A stretch of DNA of 64,000 nt, taken from Diphasiastrum complanatum (lineage: Eukaryota > Streptophyta > Lycopodiopsida > Lycopodiales > Lycopodiaceae). Shown one piece after another: positions 22,460-37,400 of this stretch. The translations under genes and the position numbers were made by a program. The stretch lies in the NCBI GenBank assembly GCA_029204225.1, contig CM055104.1, positions 23,420,285 through 23,484,284 of the forward strand, written 5' to 3'. Position 1 is the first letter of the stretch, and every line of letters starts with the position of its first letter. The notes beneath the pieces are model-generated. The model had not been told where the DNA came from. It did no database searches and saw only the letters and a list, made by a program, of their open reading frames with translations.

Positions 22460-25400
22460 CTGCAAAAGTATGAGTAACTTAGCAATCACTAGATATCAGC
22501 AAAATTTTCGTAGAGCAAAAGTTTGAGACAAAAGCTAGAAGATTGAGGCCCTATATTGTGGCACCGGATACTTCAAAAGAGAAAAACAGTTACCTTCCTG
22601 CACAAAACTTGATTTTCCTCCAGCAAGGTAGATTCCTGTTGAATAAGATATACAAGATCATTATGTGACCAATATTGACCCCCAGAAATCTTTAAGTGAA
22701 ATATGTGCCGTGCAACTAGACGATGATCGTTTAGGACAAACTGTCAATGATTATTCATAGACTGTCCAGTCCTGTTCTTCTGGTCAGCTCGTGTCAGGTA
22801 AGTAAGGAATGCAATGCACTCACCCAATTTAGTGAATTCAAGGTAGATTGTACAGTGTCCGTCCTTCCAAGTGTAGAATAGTTAAATTTTCTATCCATCA
22901 TAGTTTGAATACATATGTAAGGCTTCCGCTAACAGTTATCACGTCTTTTATGGGCTGTTGCCCACAAATTTCATTGAATACCTTCACGTTAGTTAGTTAA
23001 CGCTGGTTCTCTTTCCCTCTCTTCAATTATATCCTGTGTTTGTTCTGATATAAACTTCAGTAGCAGAAACAGCTATTTCTCGCTGAATACATAGAAAAAT
23101 GTGAAATATCATGTACCTTTTTCTTTAGGTCATTAATTTGGTCTAGAAGAACCTCATTCTGCAAACCAACCACAGAATCATATTAAACCCTATCGATCAC
23201 ATTGAGAGAGGAAAAGACTTACAAAATCATGAAATTGACAGAGAAACAAAGTGAAACCTCTTGTATTCTCTAGTTGGAAAGTCTGAACAATCGCGACCTT
23301 GATACTTTTACCTTCTTCAAACGGATAAGACTTAATCCAACATCAAGCTGTCGTTCGAGTTCCTCCAATTCGTTCAAATTCAAATCCGAAAGTTCCTCAC
23401 CTAGCATATGCCTGTGAACGTAGCTTATTTCAACTCAAGCAAAATTCTCTTTATTAACTTATTCACCACTACATGTTTTTCAAAGATATCAGTCCTCTAA
23501 ATAGGTGATGTCCATATAACGAAAGCCCATGACTGCCAGCTGGTACCTGTTTGTCTGATTGCATCGATCCAACTCCTGTTTTGCAGCTTCATGCTGGAAC
23601 TGGCAGACAAGCAATTAAGGCAATTTTCAGAACTTAACAAGCTGTTGTGACTCATTCTCTGGAACCCTTCGGTCAACTTAAAGCAAAACGGCTCTGCAGC
23701 TAAGCCATGCCTATTGGATTGACATAATGATACTTCACATTGGAATTAAACCATTAAAACGATATCAATCTGTTAATGTTATACAAGAAGCCTCAGCAAA
23801 GTATATAGACATTATAAGGATCTGTTACAGGCGAATTGTTTAAGCATATTTAAATTGATTAAGTCCACATTATAAGATAGGATTAAAAGAAAGCTCATGG
23901 AAATTGAAAGAAACAGAGACAGACCTAGAGCAGATGGGAGAGCAAGAGTGAGCCAACTCGTGTCCGTCGACACTAGAGATGGATCATTTTGTCTTTTTTA
24001 TCTTATTTATTGTTCTAATTCTCTTACTTCTTGAGGTGAATGCAGTTGTTAAAACATTGAAACACATTCTGCTGCCTATGGCATTTGTCATACGTAACAT
24101 ACTTTCTTCCCCTAGACATTTATTTCCTCAATAATGAAGCCAAGAACATTCTTTCTAGGCTCTCAACATTCTCCCAAGAATCATCATCTAATGATCATCC
24201 TTTCCACCTAATCAAGTACTCAAGGATAATAAGGCGATGTCTCAATCAGCTATCTATCTAATCTAGCACTATCTCATGTTCCAAAGTAGTACTGGAAGAA
24301 AGGTCCCTAACCTGGCCTAATTCATCCTCAAATGCAATTGAATCACATTTGAGCAAACTAGCATTCAGCCTTCGCAAATGAGATACGGAATGCACTTTGC
24401 TTCAAACCAGAATTTCCAATCTTAAAAGTAAAATAACTTCTAAATTCCACAATACCTGACAAACAAATTGAAATGAATACCACCCACCCACATTACTTTT
24501 GAGTCCTTTGGTATTTGAAGATATGCCCAATCACTTTCCCAAAAAATTAGAGGTGTTCTCTTAAAGTTTGCATACTGTCTGGCTCAATCTTGAGCACTAT
24601 GGACATTTTTTTGCACTGGCCATAACAGCTCCTACATATTCTGCAACAACTCAGCCACTTTTTCGAACTTAACTCGTCTTGTTTCTATAGCAATGGATGG
24701 TCTCGACTGCATTCCATAAGCACAAACGGGTAAAAGGGCTATACCTGCTGGCAGAATGCTTGTGACTTTTATAAGAAAACTCAACAATTGAAAGGTATCT
24801 TTCCCACTCAGTTTGCATATGTCAAATATATGCATGAAGCATAATCTCTGTAGTTTGATTGGTCCTTTCTATCTGAATCAAATTCAGGATATTCTGATGA
24901 GCTGAAGCTTTAAATGGTCTCCAGTTTCTAAAAGAATAGGAGTCCAAAAGTGTCTAGTAAATTGACCATCAGTCACTCACCACATCGATGGGTTAACAGT
25001 AATGCTTGAAAAGTTGCTCAAAAATATTTGAGCCAATTTAGAAGGCTCATGTTTTTCACTGAGATAAATGTTGCTAATTTTTGTACATGATCTACTATCA
25101 CCCAACGAACATCATTACCCTTATTAGTCCTTGAAATCCTTCCATAGTAGTCATAGAACTGGTGTTTGCTTTAATGGCCTACACTTGAATCATCACGACA
25201 CTCGCATAGAATTTGGTGCCTAATATTGTCATTTTCTTGCACATACCTTCTCATCTTGGAACATTAACATGTACTGAATATAGTTTACTCACCACCTCAC
25301 TTTTTAACTAGTCCTTTGGGGAATCTTGTAATCTTGAGCTAAGTCTTTGCCCATATTTGACCAAAATTTACATTGGCTTAGCAAAACCCTCTAAGAGACA

Positions 25401-28400
25401 TGTACAAGTCAGTAGAGATTCGGGTCAAGAAAAGTGTATTTACCTAACCTATCATGTTCAGGACATTCTCTATCTTATTGGTAGATCCCTTGAATGCTTG
25501 GTTGTTGTGGAAGCCACAGGTTTCTATTGAGGCTAGTAATCAATACTGTGTGATGCAACTTGCCAAAGAGAGGACTACCAAAGTATGGGACTTGATAGCT
25601 CCCAAACCAGAGCTTCAGATGCAGGTTAATGTTAGCTTCAAATGCAAGCTAGAATTGATACTACCTTGAAAACAAGCAAGAACAATCTAATATCCAAGTG
25701 ACTTATGATCAAATGCGTTTGGCTTCACATGTGTGAAATTCAGCCTCTGGTATGGAAAGAGATCTAAGCATGAAGTACTAACATTGATTGAAGCATTGGA
25801 TCACAAAAATTGCATGTAAACAGAGAGAGACACAAGCTTGATGGAAATTTCACTCATCTTCCTGATTATTCACATCCAAATGAGCTCCAATTTGCAGTAT
25901 ATACAAAAAGTAGGGTTGGGAAATAATTACACTTGTACGTTTTCCAGTCATAAAGTCTCATCCTCATCCAAGGCCAACCAATGAAATTGTGCCTCTTGAA
26001 AAAAGCTAGAAATTGGCAAATTTGCCATTTGGCTACAAAACTTGACTATTTACGTACGTGGCTCTTGATATTATGTACAAGCCACCCTAGACCTGTGCTT
26101 CACACATTGGAACAGGTTCCACATGTGTGGAATGACACTATATACATGAAATTTGGCCTAATCAAGCTATATTTCGCATTATTTCTCATAGTTGATACTT
26201 GTACCTACAATTCACACTGAGATAATTCTAAAAATTTCAGGGTTTGGACTTAATATTTTATTTCATAGTGCTTTGATGGGGCTAAAGTAGAAAGTAGGCA
26301 ATAAAAATTAGATGCTATAGACTTTACTACAAAAATATGAAGATGTCTTTCAAAGAAGCTACACCAACCTCTGCAAAGAGCAGTAGACCATTGGATAGAG
26401 CTATTTTGCTTGGCAGTCATCTAGTCTTCTTACTACTATAGAAGGAAGAGGAGGAAATAGCTAGACAAATAGAGTAGTATACACAATAAGCACTAAGATA
26501 TGTAAATGTGAATCGATCCATTGGAAGGTTCAAGCACTGAGATACTAAGGATTGAGGAAGTGGCAGCCAAGGTTGACACCATGGAGATAGTGCTACGACA
26601 AATTCTTGAGAAATTGAAGTCGACCAAATCCCCACAGAAACCGGAAAGAGTTCGTGGAACAGCTATGGTAGCCACAGAACTTGTGACAGTTGACAAAGAA
26701 GCCGAATGTCTAGCGAAGATGCAAAAATTACCCTCAATCAAGGATCTTAAACCGCCAACATACACTGGAGCAGTTGACTGCACAACGCTGGTGGCAAAAA
26801 ATCGAGAAGGAAAATCTAGTACCTACAACTTGGGAAGAGTTCAAACTTCAATCATATGTTTTCAGATAATTGGCTGTCGTTGGACAAGAAAAACCAAGCG
26901 ATGCAAGCATGGACCAGTCTCAAACAAGGCAATGTGTCCGTATAGGAATATGCGGACAAATATAGGGAGGCACTGATGCGGATACTTGAGGAGGTGCTGA
27001 TGTTTCTACATGTGTTTCATTTTGTGGAGGGCTTGTGTGAAAACCTTCTGCCTTTTGTAAGGAAGGAGCAGGCTCCAAGCCTCTACAGGGCTTTGCAGAT
27101 GGCCCTATGTTATGAAGATGGAAAAAAGGCCAAGGATTCTAAGATGCCTACTGCAGGAGGGTTGCAGCCTTGGGGAAAAAGAAAATTTTAAGACATCCAA
27201 TGCCCAAGGGGGGCGCTTTTCTACGCTATCGTCATAGGACTTGGAGCGGTCAAAGAAAGAGAACCTTTGCTTTGGCTGTTTAGGGAAAACCTCAAGGTCC
27301 TCTAGGGTTGATGAATGTGTCAGTGATTCGAAAGGAGGACTCGGTTCCTTTTCTATATTTATTGAGAGCGGTGCAACATGGGTATCAGTTTCCTTGCACT
27401 TTTTTTATTGTTATATGTGGACAGGGTGTGGTAGAGATGTCTTGATTCTATTTGACACTGGGTCCTCACATAATGTCATTAACTCTGCTTTGATTAAACG
27501 GTTAAGAGTAACACACAACCATCCCGATACCAGTACACAGTCGGAATGGCTGATTGAAAGGGTGCAGAAATATGGGATGCCAGGGTTGTGGGCATGCCTC
27601 TAACAATTTAGAGCTATATTGAGGAGTTAGATTTTGAGATTACCTAGTTGGCTCGTTTTGATGTGGTGCTTGGAATCGTTTGGCATGTGGCTAAGAAACC
27701 TTACATTTCTTAGGATACCCATGTGTATGAGTTCCAACATGATGGTAAGATTCATACCTTATATGGTTAGCCTAATATGCCTCCAAGACCTTTGATCACG
27801 GTGATGCAGCTGCGTAAGGTTCACTGTAAGTGCATGTATGCTTGCTTCTTGTATGATATGTCTGTTTTTGCTTGTGAGTCTGATGTATGTCAAGAACAAA
27901 CTAACCTTACTAAGAACCTAGATCACCAAATTTGGGAGGAGTTTACGGATGTGTTCATGAATGAACTCCCATTTGTTTTACCCCCTAAGAGAAATGTGGA
28001 GCATAGAATTGATTTAATTCCTGGATCATCTCCTATGAATAGATCACCTTATAGAATGATTCTGAAAGAGGAGGAAGAGGTCAGAAGCATGATTGAGGAC
28101 TATCTTGCCAAAGGGCAGTAAGACCTAGCTTCTCCCCCTTTGCCTCTCGATAATTCTAGTGAAAAAGAAGGATGGGTCTTGGAGAATGTGTGTAGATTAT
28201 CAAGGCTTGAACCAGATGACTGTTAAGCATTGATATCCTATGCCACATATAGATGATCTTTTGGATGCCCTCCCAGTGTTTACCAAAATTGACTTGAAGA
28301 GTGGTTAATAGTAGGTGAGAGTTCAAGAAGAGGACGTGCATAAGAATACCTTCCAGAATCATTTTGGACACTATGAATTTTTAGTTATGCCTTTGGATTG

Positions 28401-31400
28401 ACTAACGCCACTGCAACATTTATGATGTTGATGAACGATGTGCTCTACCATTTATGGGCAAGTTTGTGGTTAATTTTGTTGATGACATACCTGTTTACAG
28501 TTGTGGTGATGCTTGCTATGCATGTTAATCACCTTAGGACTGTGTTATCAACCATGAGGGAAAACATGTTATTTGCTAATGATAAAAAGAGTGATTTGTT
28601 TAAAAAGGAAATAACATATTTGAGTTTTATAGTGTCAGTAGATGGGATAAAACCGGATCCTCAGAAAGTTGATGTTCTTTTTGCCTGGCATGTTTCTACA
28701 GACTTGAAGGCACTAAGAGGTTTTCTAGGGTTGGCTGTGTTTTATCGTAAGAATTATTCACACGTACCTGCACCATTGACCAATATGTTACAGAAAAATA
28801 AATGGAAAGAGTGGACGGAAGTTCATCAGCGAAGTTTTGATGCTAAACAAGTTGTGGTTGACTTTGTCACTTAAAAAAATTTTGCCCCTCAAAAACCATT
28901 TGTCGTAGAAATGGATGCAAGTGACATTGTCGTTGGGGCAGTTATGATGCAAGAGGGTAGGCTTGTGGCCTTTGAGAACAAGAAGGTCAACCCTACACAG
29001 AAGAACTATCCAGCTCATGAGAAAGAGTTGTATGCCATTATCCACACTTTGAAGGCATTATTTGTATGGTGCGGAATTTTGTGTACACCGACCATAACAC
29101 TGTGAGATATTTTTGCAACCAGTGGGCTGAGTTGATGCAGACATTTCACATGGAAATTCGGTACAAGAAGGGTGCCGAAAATCGTGTGGAGGCTCAGAAA
29201 GAGGAATTGTGAGAGAGGCAAATCTTGCACCAGTAGAATCTCAAGATGAGAGTTCTGGTCTCCTTGCTCACACTTACCTTAGATATACCATGGAAGATGG
29301 TATGATTAAGAGAAATGGCAAACTTCTCATTCCGGCTTGTGAAGAGCTGCATAGGAAGATTGTTCAATTATGTCATGATAGCCCTAGTGTAGTCATCCTA
29401 GTGTGGATAGGACCTATAAGTTGATCTTACATAACTTCTAGTGGCCTAAATTGAAAAAAGATGTTTACTATTATGTGACGCATTGTTTGAAGTGCCAGGT
29501 CAATAAAGCTGAAAAGATTAAGACTCCTCAAGTTGTACACCCACTACTTGTGCCAGGTGGAAGATGGGGGAGTATCTCCATGGAATTTGTTACAACATTG
29601 ATTCTATCTTGGTCAAAGTTGACAGACTCACTAAGATGGCTTATTTTATTCCAACGCATAAAAAGATTGATGCATTTGGAGTAGCTAATTTATTTATTGA
29701 GTATGTGTTCAGACTTCATGGATTACCGTCTAATGTCTAAAGCTCACTGGGACATTTGGTCCAATGAATGAGTGACACATGTCAGGGTCGACCAGTCAAA
29801 CAAGACACGTGTCATATGCTCAGTGGGACACTTGGTCTAGTGAATCAGTGACACATATCAACAACCTACATGCTTGCCTATGTGTCAGAGTACTGCCGAG
29901 CGGCGAGCGTCGACTGTGCATGGGATTGCCCATGTGTCAACAATAGGCCTGGGTCAAGGTTAAGGGGTGCTTGAGGGTCATAGATAAGTGAGCCTAGAGA
30001 GGAGGCATTCCTCATCGTGACCTAACTCCATTGTGTTTGTGTTTGATGCTATGTGCTTACATGGAATTAAAAAGATTTGAAATTTGTGGCAATAAGTGCA
30101 TGTTTTGGATGGGTGTCGATAGGAAGATCAAGGAGAGCTTGACATATAATGACTAATTTTTCCATACAATCTTGAGGTCTCAAGAATGTACACTCAACAT
30201 ATGGATTTCTACACGTTAGACACATAGCCCTTTGCAATGAGGGTTTCTCTCAAATAGAGACCAAGATTCCCTTCAAGATATTGCCTATGCACTCTCTCTT
30301 GACTTGAGATCAAGGACATACTCTCCTCAAATTGATGGGCTACTTCAAGGCTCATGAAAATATATACCCAATATGTACTTCTCTTACATGAAATTCAAGA
30401 CATAAAGTCAGGATACATGGCCTTTATCTAAGCTCAAAATTTACAAGGTCTGAGCACACTCACATCTCTCTATTATTTCAAGCTTTTTAGCTCCATCTAT
30501 GAGCTCTCAAGTTCAATCAGTCTTTGACCATCGCTCTTGCTTTGTCTATGATTTCTTTACGGAGCTATACTATGATTGTTATCTCCTTGCACATTCTACC
30601 TCCTGATCTCCTTATATAAATATGTTGAGGCCAAAAGCTTGCTCCTACCTTACACTCATGCTATACTTGCGACTCTGCATACTCTTCCCATCTTGGACCT
30701 CGACCTAACCAATGAGCTACTAATTCTCTTGATTCCTTACCCCTCATCCTATCTCTTGCCCTCTCCATGAAAATATACCATGGCCAAAGGAACGCCCTTG
30801 TTTTTTACCCAAATTGCATAAACAAGTTATCACCCTTCTCTAATCTTGTCTCATGCTATTTCTTTACTAGCACTAGGTGCACAAAGCACACTCATCACGT
30901 TGATAGCCAAAAAAAACTGTATCTCAACACAAAAGGTTAACACCAAGGTGTCTTTATGTGTTCTTGTCTCTCTACAATAGCTACAGTGGGTTCAAGTACC
31001 CCTCATACATTGCAATCAATTAAGAATAAAAATAAGACTTGGTATGTGGTTAAGTGCAAGTGTTTGAGTCTCTTGGCTCCTTGTTTCTCAAATGTCAAGA
31101 GTTGTTTCACCCAAAGTCTATCTATTTCAGTAGACTCCTTGGGTGAGGTGATCCTAGATTGAAAAATCCAAAGATTGACTTTTGATCTTACATGGCATGT
31201 TTTAGCGATCGTGACGATAGTTCCCCTATATGTTTTAGGAGGGTGAGATTAATTGCAAGAAAGTCTAAGCATACTATTGCAATGATCAAAACAATATCAT
31301 GCATGTCAAGCTTACGTGGTGACATGTTTTTTCAAACCATTCTATTATATAGCCAGAATGAGAAACAGGATGATCCTTGTCTTAACTAAATCATTCCCAC

Positions 31401-34400
31401 AAATACATTCACTTAGCAACTCTACAAGAGTAAAATTGTTACATCCATGTCCTGCATGAAGGATTCGGAATAGTGCTTGACATGGATATCCAGTACTCCA
31501 GTGTACGAGACCATTAGTTACACCATGTTATTCCGAACTAGGCCAGACACGTAATTAATAACCTTGTGAGGGCCCAGATGCATGAAGGATTTGAAATAGT
31601 CCTTGACATGGATATCCAGTACTCCAGTGTACGAGACCATTAGTTACACCATGTTATTCCAAACTAGGCCGGACATGTAATTAATAACCTTGTGAGGGCC
31701 CAGATGCTCTAGTTGGATCTATGGAGCTAGTGCATGGTGCAAAAAAACTAAATTGGCAAAATGGGGCATTTAGCCTTATCTATTGCAATAGGCATATCCA
31801 TATCAAAAGGAGGTTTGAAATAATAAATTAGGCATGTAAAACATTTGCAAGGCCTCAATTAGTTGTGGGTATCATATGATCATAATTAGAGAAGTATAAA
31901 CTACGCGATGTATATATGTCCATAACAAAGTGCGGCATAACATAGGTGGCACATGTCTATAAAACACAAAAAATGAGCCAAACATTGATTGCCTACATGC
32001 AACTCAAGTCTAGTTCCCTTCATATCTTTGGGGGCATTAGAAGCATAACATATGCAATATGCCACATACACCTAATCACCATGTGATTTTTACAATAGTG
32101 TTTATCTTATATGTTGTGGGTCCGAAAGGTTCATAGTCCAACTCTTGGCTCCTACATATTACACCCTTGCTAGGTGAAAGATCATCTCCTAATTACTTGG
32201 CACAGAAAAGACTTTAAGAGAGACATGTAGATAGAGATAGATACATAGAAAGGATTTTGGGCTTCATGACTTAGGTCAAATGAAATAGGACATCTCACTT
32301 CAGGTAGAATGATTATGACAATCTTTTGAGGCAAACAATGCATGAGTTTAGATGGAATACTTACTTATGTAGTAAAGATAATCATTATTAGGGATGTGTC
32401 GCATAGAATGAGACAAAGTTTCTAATATAAGAGTGCCATGATTTAGCATGTGTGGCCATTTCATAGGGCCACACATGAAATGGCCACACATGCTAAATAT
32501 TGGTGGCCTACCCCATCTAAGGACTCTCATGATCATGTAAAACATTGGAATATGTTCCAAAGTGTGGATCCACTAGAGAATATGACATGTTCCCTCATCT
32601 CCATACAAGAGCATTTGCCTTTTGAGAAATGGAAAGTCAAAGTTGTGGGGCCAATACACCCGGCTTCCATTACTCATAAAAGCTACATAATAGTCACTAT
32701 AAACTGCTTTACCAAATGGATAGAAGCATGAGCTTGGTTAAAGGTAATGCAAAAGAAACTGTTTTGTTTATATTAGAGCAAGTACTAGGAAGATTTGGTG
32801 CCGCTAAAGAGTTGGTGTTGGATAGAGGGACACGTTTTTTGAACAAGACAATTGAGAATCTAACCAACCCATCAAACATAAAAAACACACTCTTTATCAT
32901 CTACAAGCCATCAACCAAGTTGAAATTACTAACAAACATTCATTTGCCATGATAAAAAATTGCCTCTGAGACTCAACATGATTGGGGAAAAAAAGTTATA
33001 GTCAATGCTATGGGCATATAATACTTATTACAAAACTTGAATGAATGCCTAGCTCAAGGAGATCCACCTCCATATCCATATCCACCAACATGGTCATGCC
33101 ATAAATATCAACACACGTCAGTTGTCCGCCGCACCCTAGCACCCTGTCCCGTATAATGAGACTGTCACCTTGGCATCTCTCATCATAGTTTCCTACCACT
33201 TTGGTACCTTTTGTTGAGGTGAAACACTTCTTGGTGAGTAGGTATTCCAAGGAGTGTCCTGCTTTTTTCTTTTGTCACCACTCCAATCGACAAGTATCTT
33301 CTTCTTTGCTCACTAATGGGAAAAGTTCGATCATGATTCTCTAAGTCCATCACAATCATCCTTCTTGATTTCATCAGGTATGAGGTTGTCATCCCTAGTA
33401 TTTAGCTTGGTCTTTAAAAACATCATGCGTGATGGATTCATGGATTCATACTGAGTTCTTAGTGCTTCCCAAGCACTTCTCGCCATCACAACATCAATAA
33501 TGTGTGTGATTACATGATCTTTCACCGACAAATTTATCAAGGATAATGTCTTCTGAGCCCTTTTATCATATGCTCTCATATTTGTAGGAGTCATGTTTGG
33601 CCTCAACTCCACTCCTATCATGATGTCCTAGAGCTCCTTCTCCATTAGAATACTCTTCATTTTTTCTTCCAGATATTGTAATTGGACATACCATCCAATT
33701 TGCTAGCATCTCCAAGCCGGATTCGTGAAATCCTGCCATTATGCCAAAGATAATTTGCCTTTTGACCACTTAATGAGAGCTTCATAGAGTGATTAATACT
33801 AATATTGGTCAACTTCAAGGTCTAACCAAAAAAGTTTCGGGCCCTTTTGCTACTTTATTTTCCAGAAAATACCAAAAACAACTCAAATTTGTGAAAATGC
33901 TCCAATGCATCTTCGTTGACTTTCTACCCCTAAAATGGTCCAGTTAGACCTCTGATCAACTTTCTCCCGATGAACTAGCACTCACTCTATCTAGGAAAAT
34001 TGTACTTACAAGATATACTCCTTTCGTGCCCTTAATTTGGAGGATTTTGGCTTTCGGACGACCTCAAACCGACAAAAGACCAAAAATTTAAGACCTTGGC
34101 AAATTTTAGCAATGTTCCTCCACTGTCAAAAAAATGCCCCTTTTAGGACCTTTAAAACTAAGTGTTTTTAATGAAATTGAAGGCTGTTTTGAGCTTCACT
34201 AGCCTTTGGTCCACGTTTCACACCAAATACAATTTGACCAAGATACAATGGCCCACATTGTAGTAACCTCGATTGTCGATCTTCTACAACTCTGATATAA
34301 CAGATTTTGATGCTTGTGTGCACTAAACCAAACTCCTGGAAACACAATGCACTCATTTACAGAAAGTGCCTACGCATGCTGGATGCATGTGAGCTATGTA

Positions 34401-37400
34401 ACACTCGTCTCTTGTTTCCTCACTATCTTGCTTAGGGTTAAGGTTTGAGGTACCCTAAAATGTGCCCATGTTGTTTTATCTCCTCTCTCCACAATCTAGA
34501 ATCTTGATAGTTGCAGCCCCCTGCTCTCTTAGGTCACCCTGACCTATCTAAGAGATGAGTAGAATCTTTACCATCAAATTCCTCCAAAAACAAAGAATTT
34601 TAAAAACTCTTGCCTTCAAACCCTAAAAGTGCATCCTACTACAAAATTTTGCAGCTACAGTATGGCCAAATCACTTCTCAATACCTTGGAAAATTTTGCA
34701 AAAGCCTTGGTCTAGTCTAGAACATCTGTTCTTACTAAAATCTCAACAAATTCCATTAAGTATCGAGTCGAAACAAATAGTTTGCAGTTTCAAAACAACA
34801 AATTTTACTTTTTATGGCAAAAGTACAGTAGTGCAGTACTTGAAATTCATCCTAATTGCTTGCTAATCTTGCCTTCCAAATTCACACAACGTAAAACCCT
34901 AAACATGTTGCACCAATAATGATTCTAGCAGCTACCAAGGCTAATACCAAGTCAACAAACTGATATCAAAATTGGCAATTTCCCATTGATAATCAAAATC
35001 ACATAAAGGAATATCATAGGAGCAATTCCACACAAGCATCATAGCAACTATATTAAAGTCGAACCATAATTACAAGCTAAATACTGATTAGGGCTTTTCT
35101 TAGGTACTAGCTCATAAGTCTAGCAGTCTAGACAGAGGGAGAAACCGTAAAAGAATAAAGCAGTTAAGCATTGTGCTTTTAACTAATATTGTAAACGTGT
35201 TATTTTTAAAGACAATAGTAGTGACAATCAATTTTTTTCTTAGTTATTGCTTCGCCTAGAGAGATTAGTGCTATTATAACTCAACAGGATTGTGTATTGA
35301 TGAAGGTCTATTTGTATTTGAATGGCCAAACAATTAATGGAGAACATTTTTCCAAATTAGCTCACAATTAACAATAGGATATGATATGTTTATACTACAT
35401 GCCTATGTTATTTCATAATGAGAGTGATAGCAATTTGTCTCTTGCGTACCTACTTCTCTAAGTTTGCATGGTCTTTTGAAAGAGTTAGTGAACAATGAAC
35501 TGATTTACATTTATTTAGACTAGAACTGATCATTAAAAGATTTGTATTGGATTATAGCAAGGCTTAATCAAAGATCTTCTTTCATTACTATTGATCTTTG
35601 CATTTTGCATTTTTATACATGATGATTGGGGCACTATGTAAACAAATTTTATTGTTCCAAAACATGCTAACTCCCATGATGGAGTCTATATAGGGATGGT
35701 GAATATTTTTTTTTGGGCATTGTCTTTGTCGAATATTTTGAAAAGATGATAACTAACAAGAGATACGAGCTTAGAAAGTATCATGTGATATATATTTACC
35801 CAGTTTTGTCATATGAACTTACATCAAATCATTGTGTTGTATTGAGATATGATTGGAGATCATATATGCAATTTGGCCAAGAAACCCTAAAACAAATTTA
35901 ATAATTCTCTATTGGTGCTAACTTAAACTCCTAATTCATCAAATACTTCTATAAAATCTATGCTTAGTAGTTATCATTAAAAGCCTTGAGTTGAAGTGCG
36001 AATTTTCTTATTCTCTTACTGATTATATTCGGACTGATGGGATGTTGAATGATGGAAAAGGTTTTGGTTTATATTGCAATCTCTAGTGGTTAAATGATTT
36101 AGCTACTACTGAAAAAAAACAGCCAATAAGTTTGATATATCTCAACAATCTAAATTTAAGAGTGGACAATTTTGGATTCTGAATCTAGATTTGTTTATGA
36201 AGGTGACCTAATAAAATTTCAAAATAAAGTAAGATTATTATCTATTATATATCTGAGGATGAGGCAAAATTGAAATATGGAATTTATGCAGGATCATTGA
36301 TTGTGGACTTGGCTAGGATTATTCCAGTTAGACTAATTAATGCTCTGTTGAGTCTATTGAGAAACAATTATTCACTAGACTTTAAATAATTTTGTGTCGA
36401 TCATTTGGTGATGGTGAAAATACATGGATGACTTAGTGGAATGTAATTATTAGCAACCTATGAAAATACATAGGGCAAAACTCTCTAGTGCCAAGAGTGG
36501 CAATGCTAGGGTGAACCTTATGTCAATCAAAAATGTGAGATTGATGAGGGATGAAGTATTGTTGATCAAAATATCTTTCTTATCTTGTTCTCAACTCAAT
36601 AATATATACATTCGGAGTTGAAACATATTAGAGTGAGCGGCAAGTGTTGTCAGTATGTAATGCTAGCATCTTTCTAAATCCTTGGAGTAGAACATGAGCC
36701 ATATTGAAGGCTTAAGATTTGGATGAATATGTATACACCATTATCTTGAGAGTTGTGATGCTTGGTTTATAGCAGTAGTTGAAGTTGCTATAATGGATCA
36801 TGGTGAGAATCAAACATGATTTTTTGGATTCTGGAGAAGCCAAGTGATTGATATGTTTTAGAGGCATTACATCACGGTTACCATGTTAGATATGAATAAT
36901 GAACTCGATAATAAGACCAATACTAAAACTAATTGTTTTTTGATGATGAACATATTAGGCAATTTATGTTGAGATTGCTATTATCACAATTTAGAAAGAG
37001 ATTCTTAACATGAAATCTAAAGGTTTCCTACACCAACTATGTGTATTCATATTTATCATCTCTCAATGGACTTGGTTGAGATCAAAATAGTTTTGAGTTT
37101 TGATCAGTTGTCTATATATAATCCAAGTAATTCATGTAAGGCTTCATAGTTATCTATGGGCCACAAAATTCTTAAACTAAAATTTTGAATAAAAAAGAAA
37201 CTATGTTAATAGACTACGACAAAGTGTTTTCTGGAATGGATTTGTGATATGTTGTCCTAGAGGAAATAAAAGGACCTTATATTTGCACCTTTCAAATCTT
37301 GTACTCTTACCTTTCTTTGACTAAGTATATTGGCAAGCATAAATCAATACGCGTGCATAAGCACTTTGGTACAAAGGACATTTAAGTGAACTTGGAATGA

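Larger units (their letters stand above)
26521..29740 (+). mobile_element. Decayed Ty3/gypsy pol-bearing element (element H) in MADS intron 2
   Basis: Gag, protease, reverse transcriptase, RNase H and the first half of integrase follow in gypsy order on the plus strand, broken by many stops and shifts. The wording of RNase H and gag is close to element J (46.8-51.4 kb), so they belong to the same lineage. No LTR or PBS could be identified on either side. Sequence is lost after the integrase segment at about 29740. Confidence 0.75.

Noticed and set aside
31453-31704. Possible CRISPR-like or satellite array
   Set aside because: Only two copies, no spacer structure, and a plant nuclear context.
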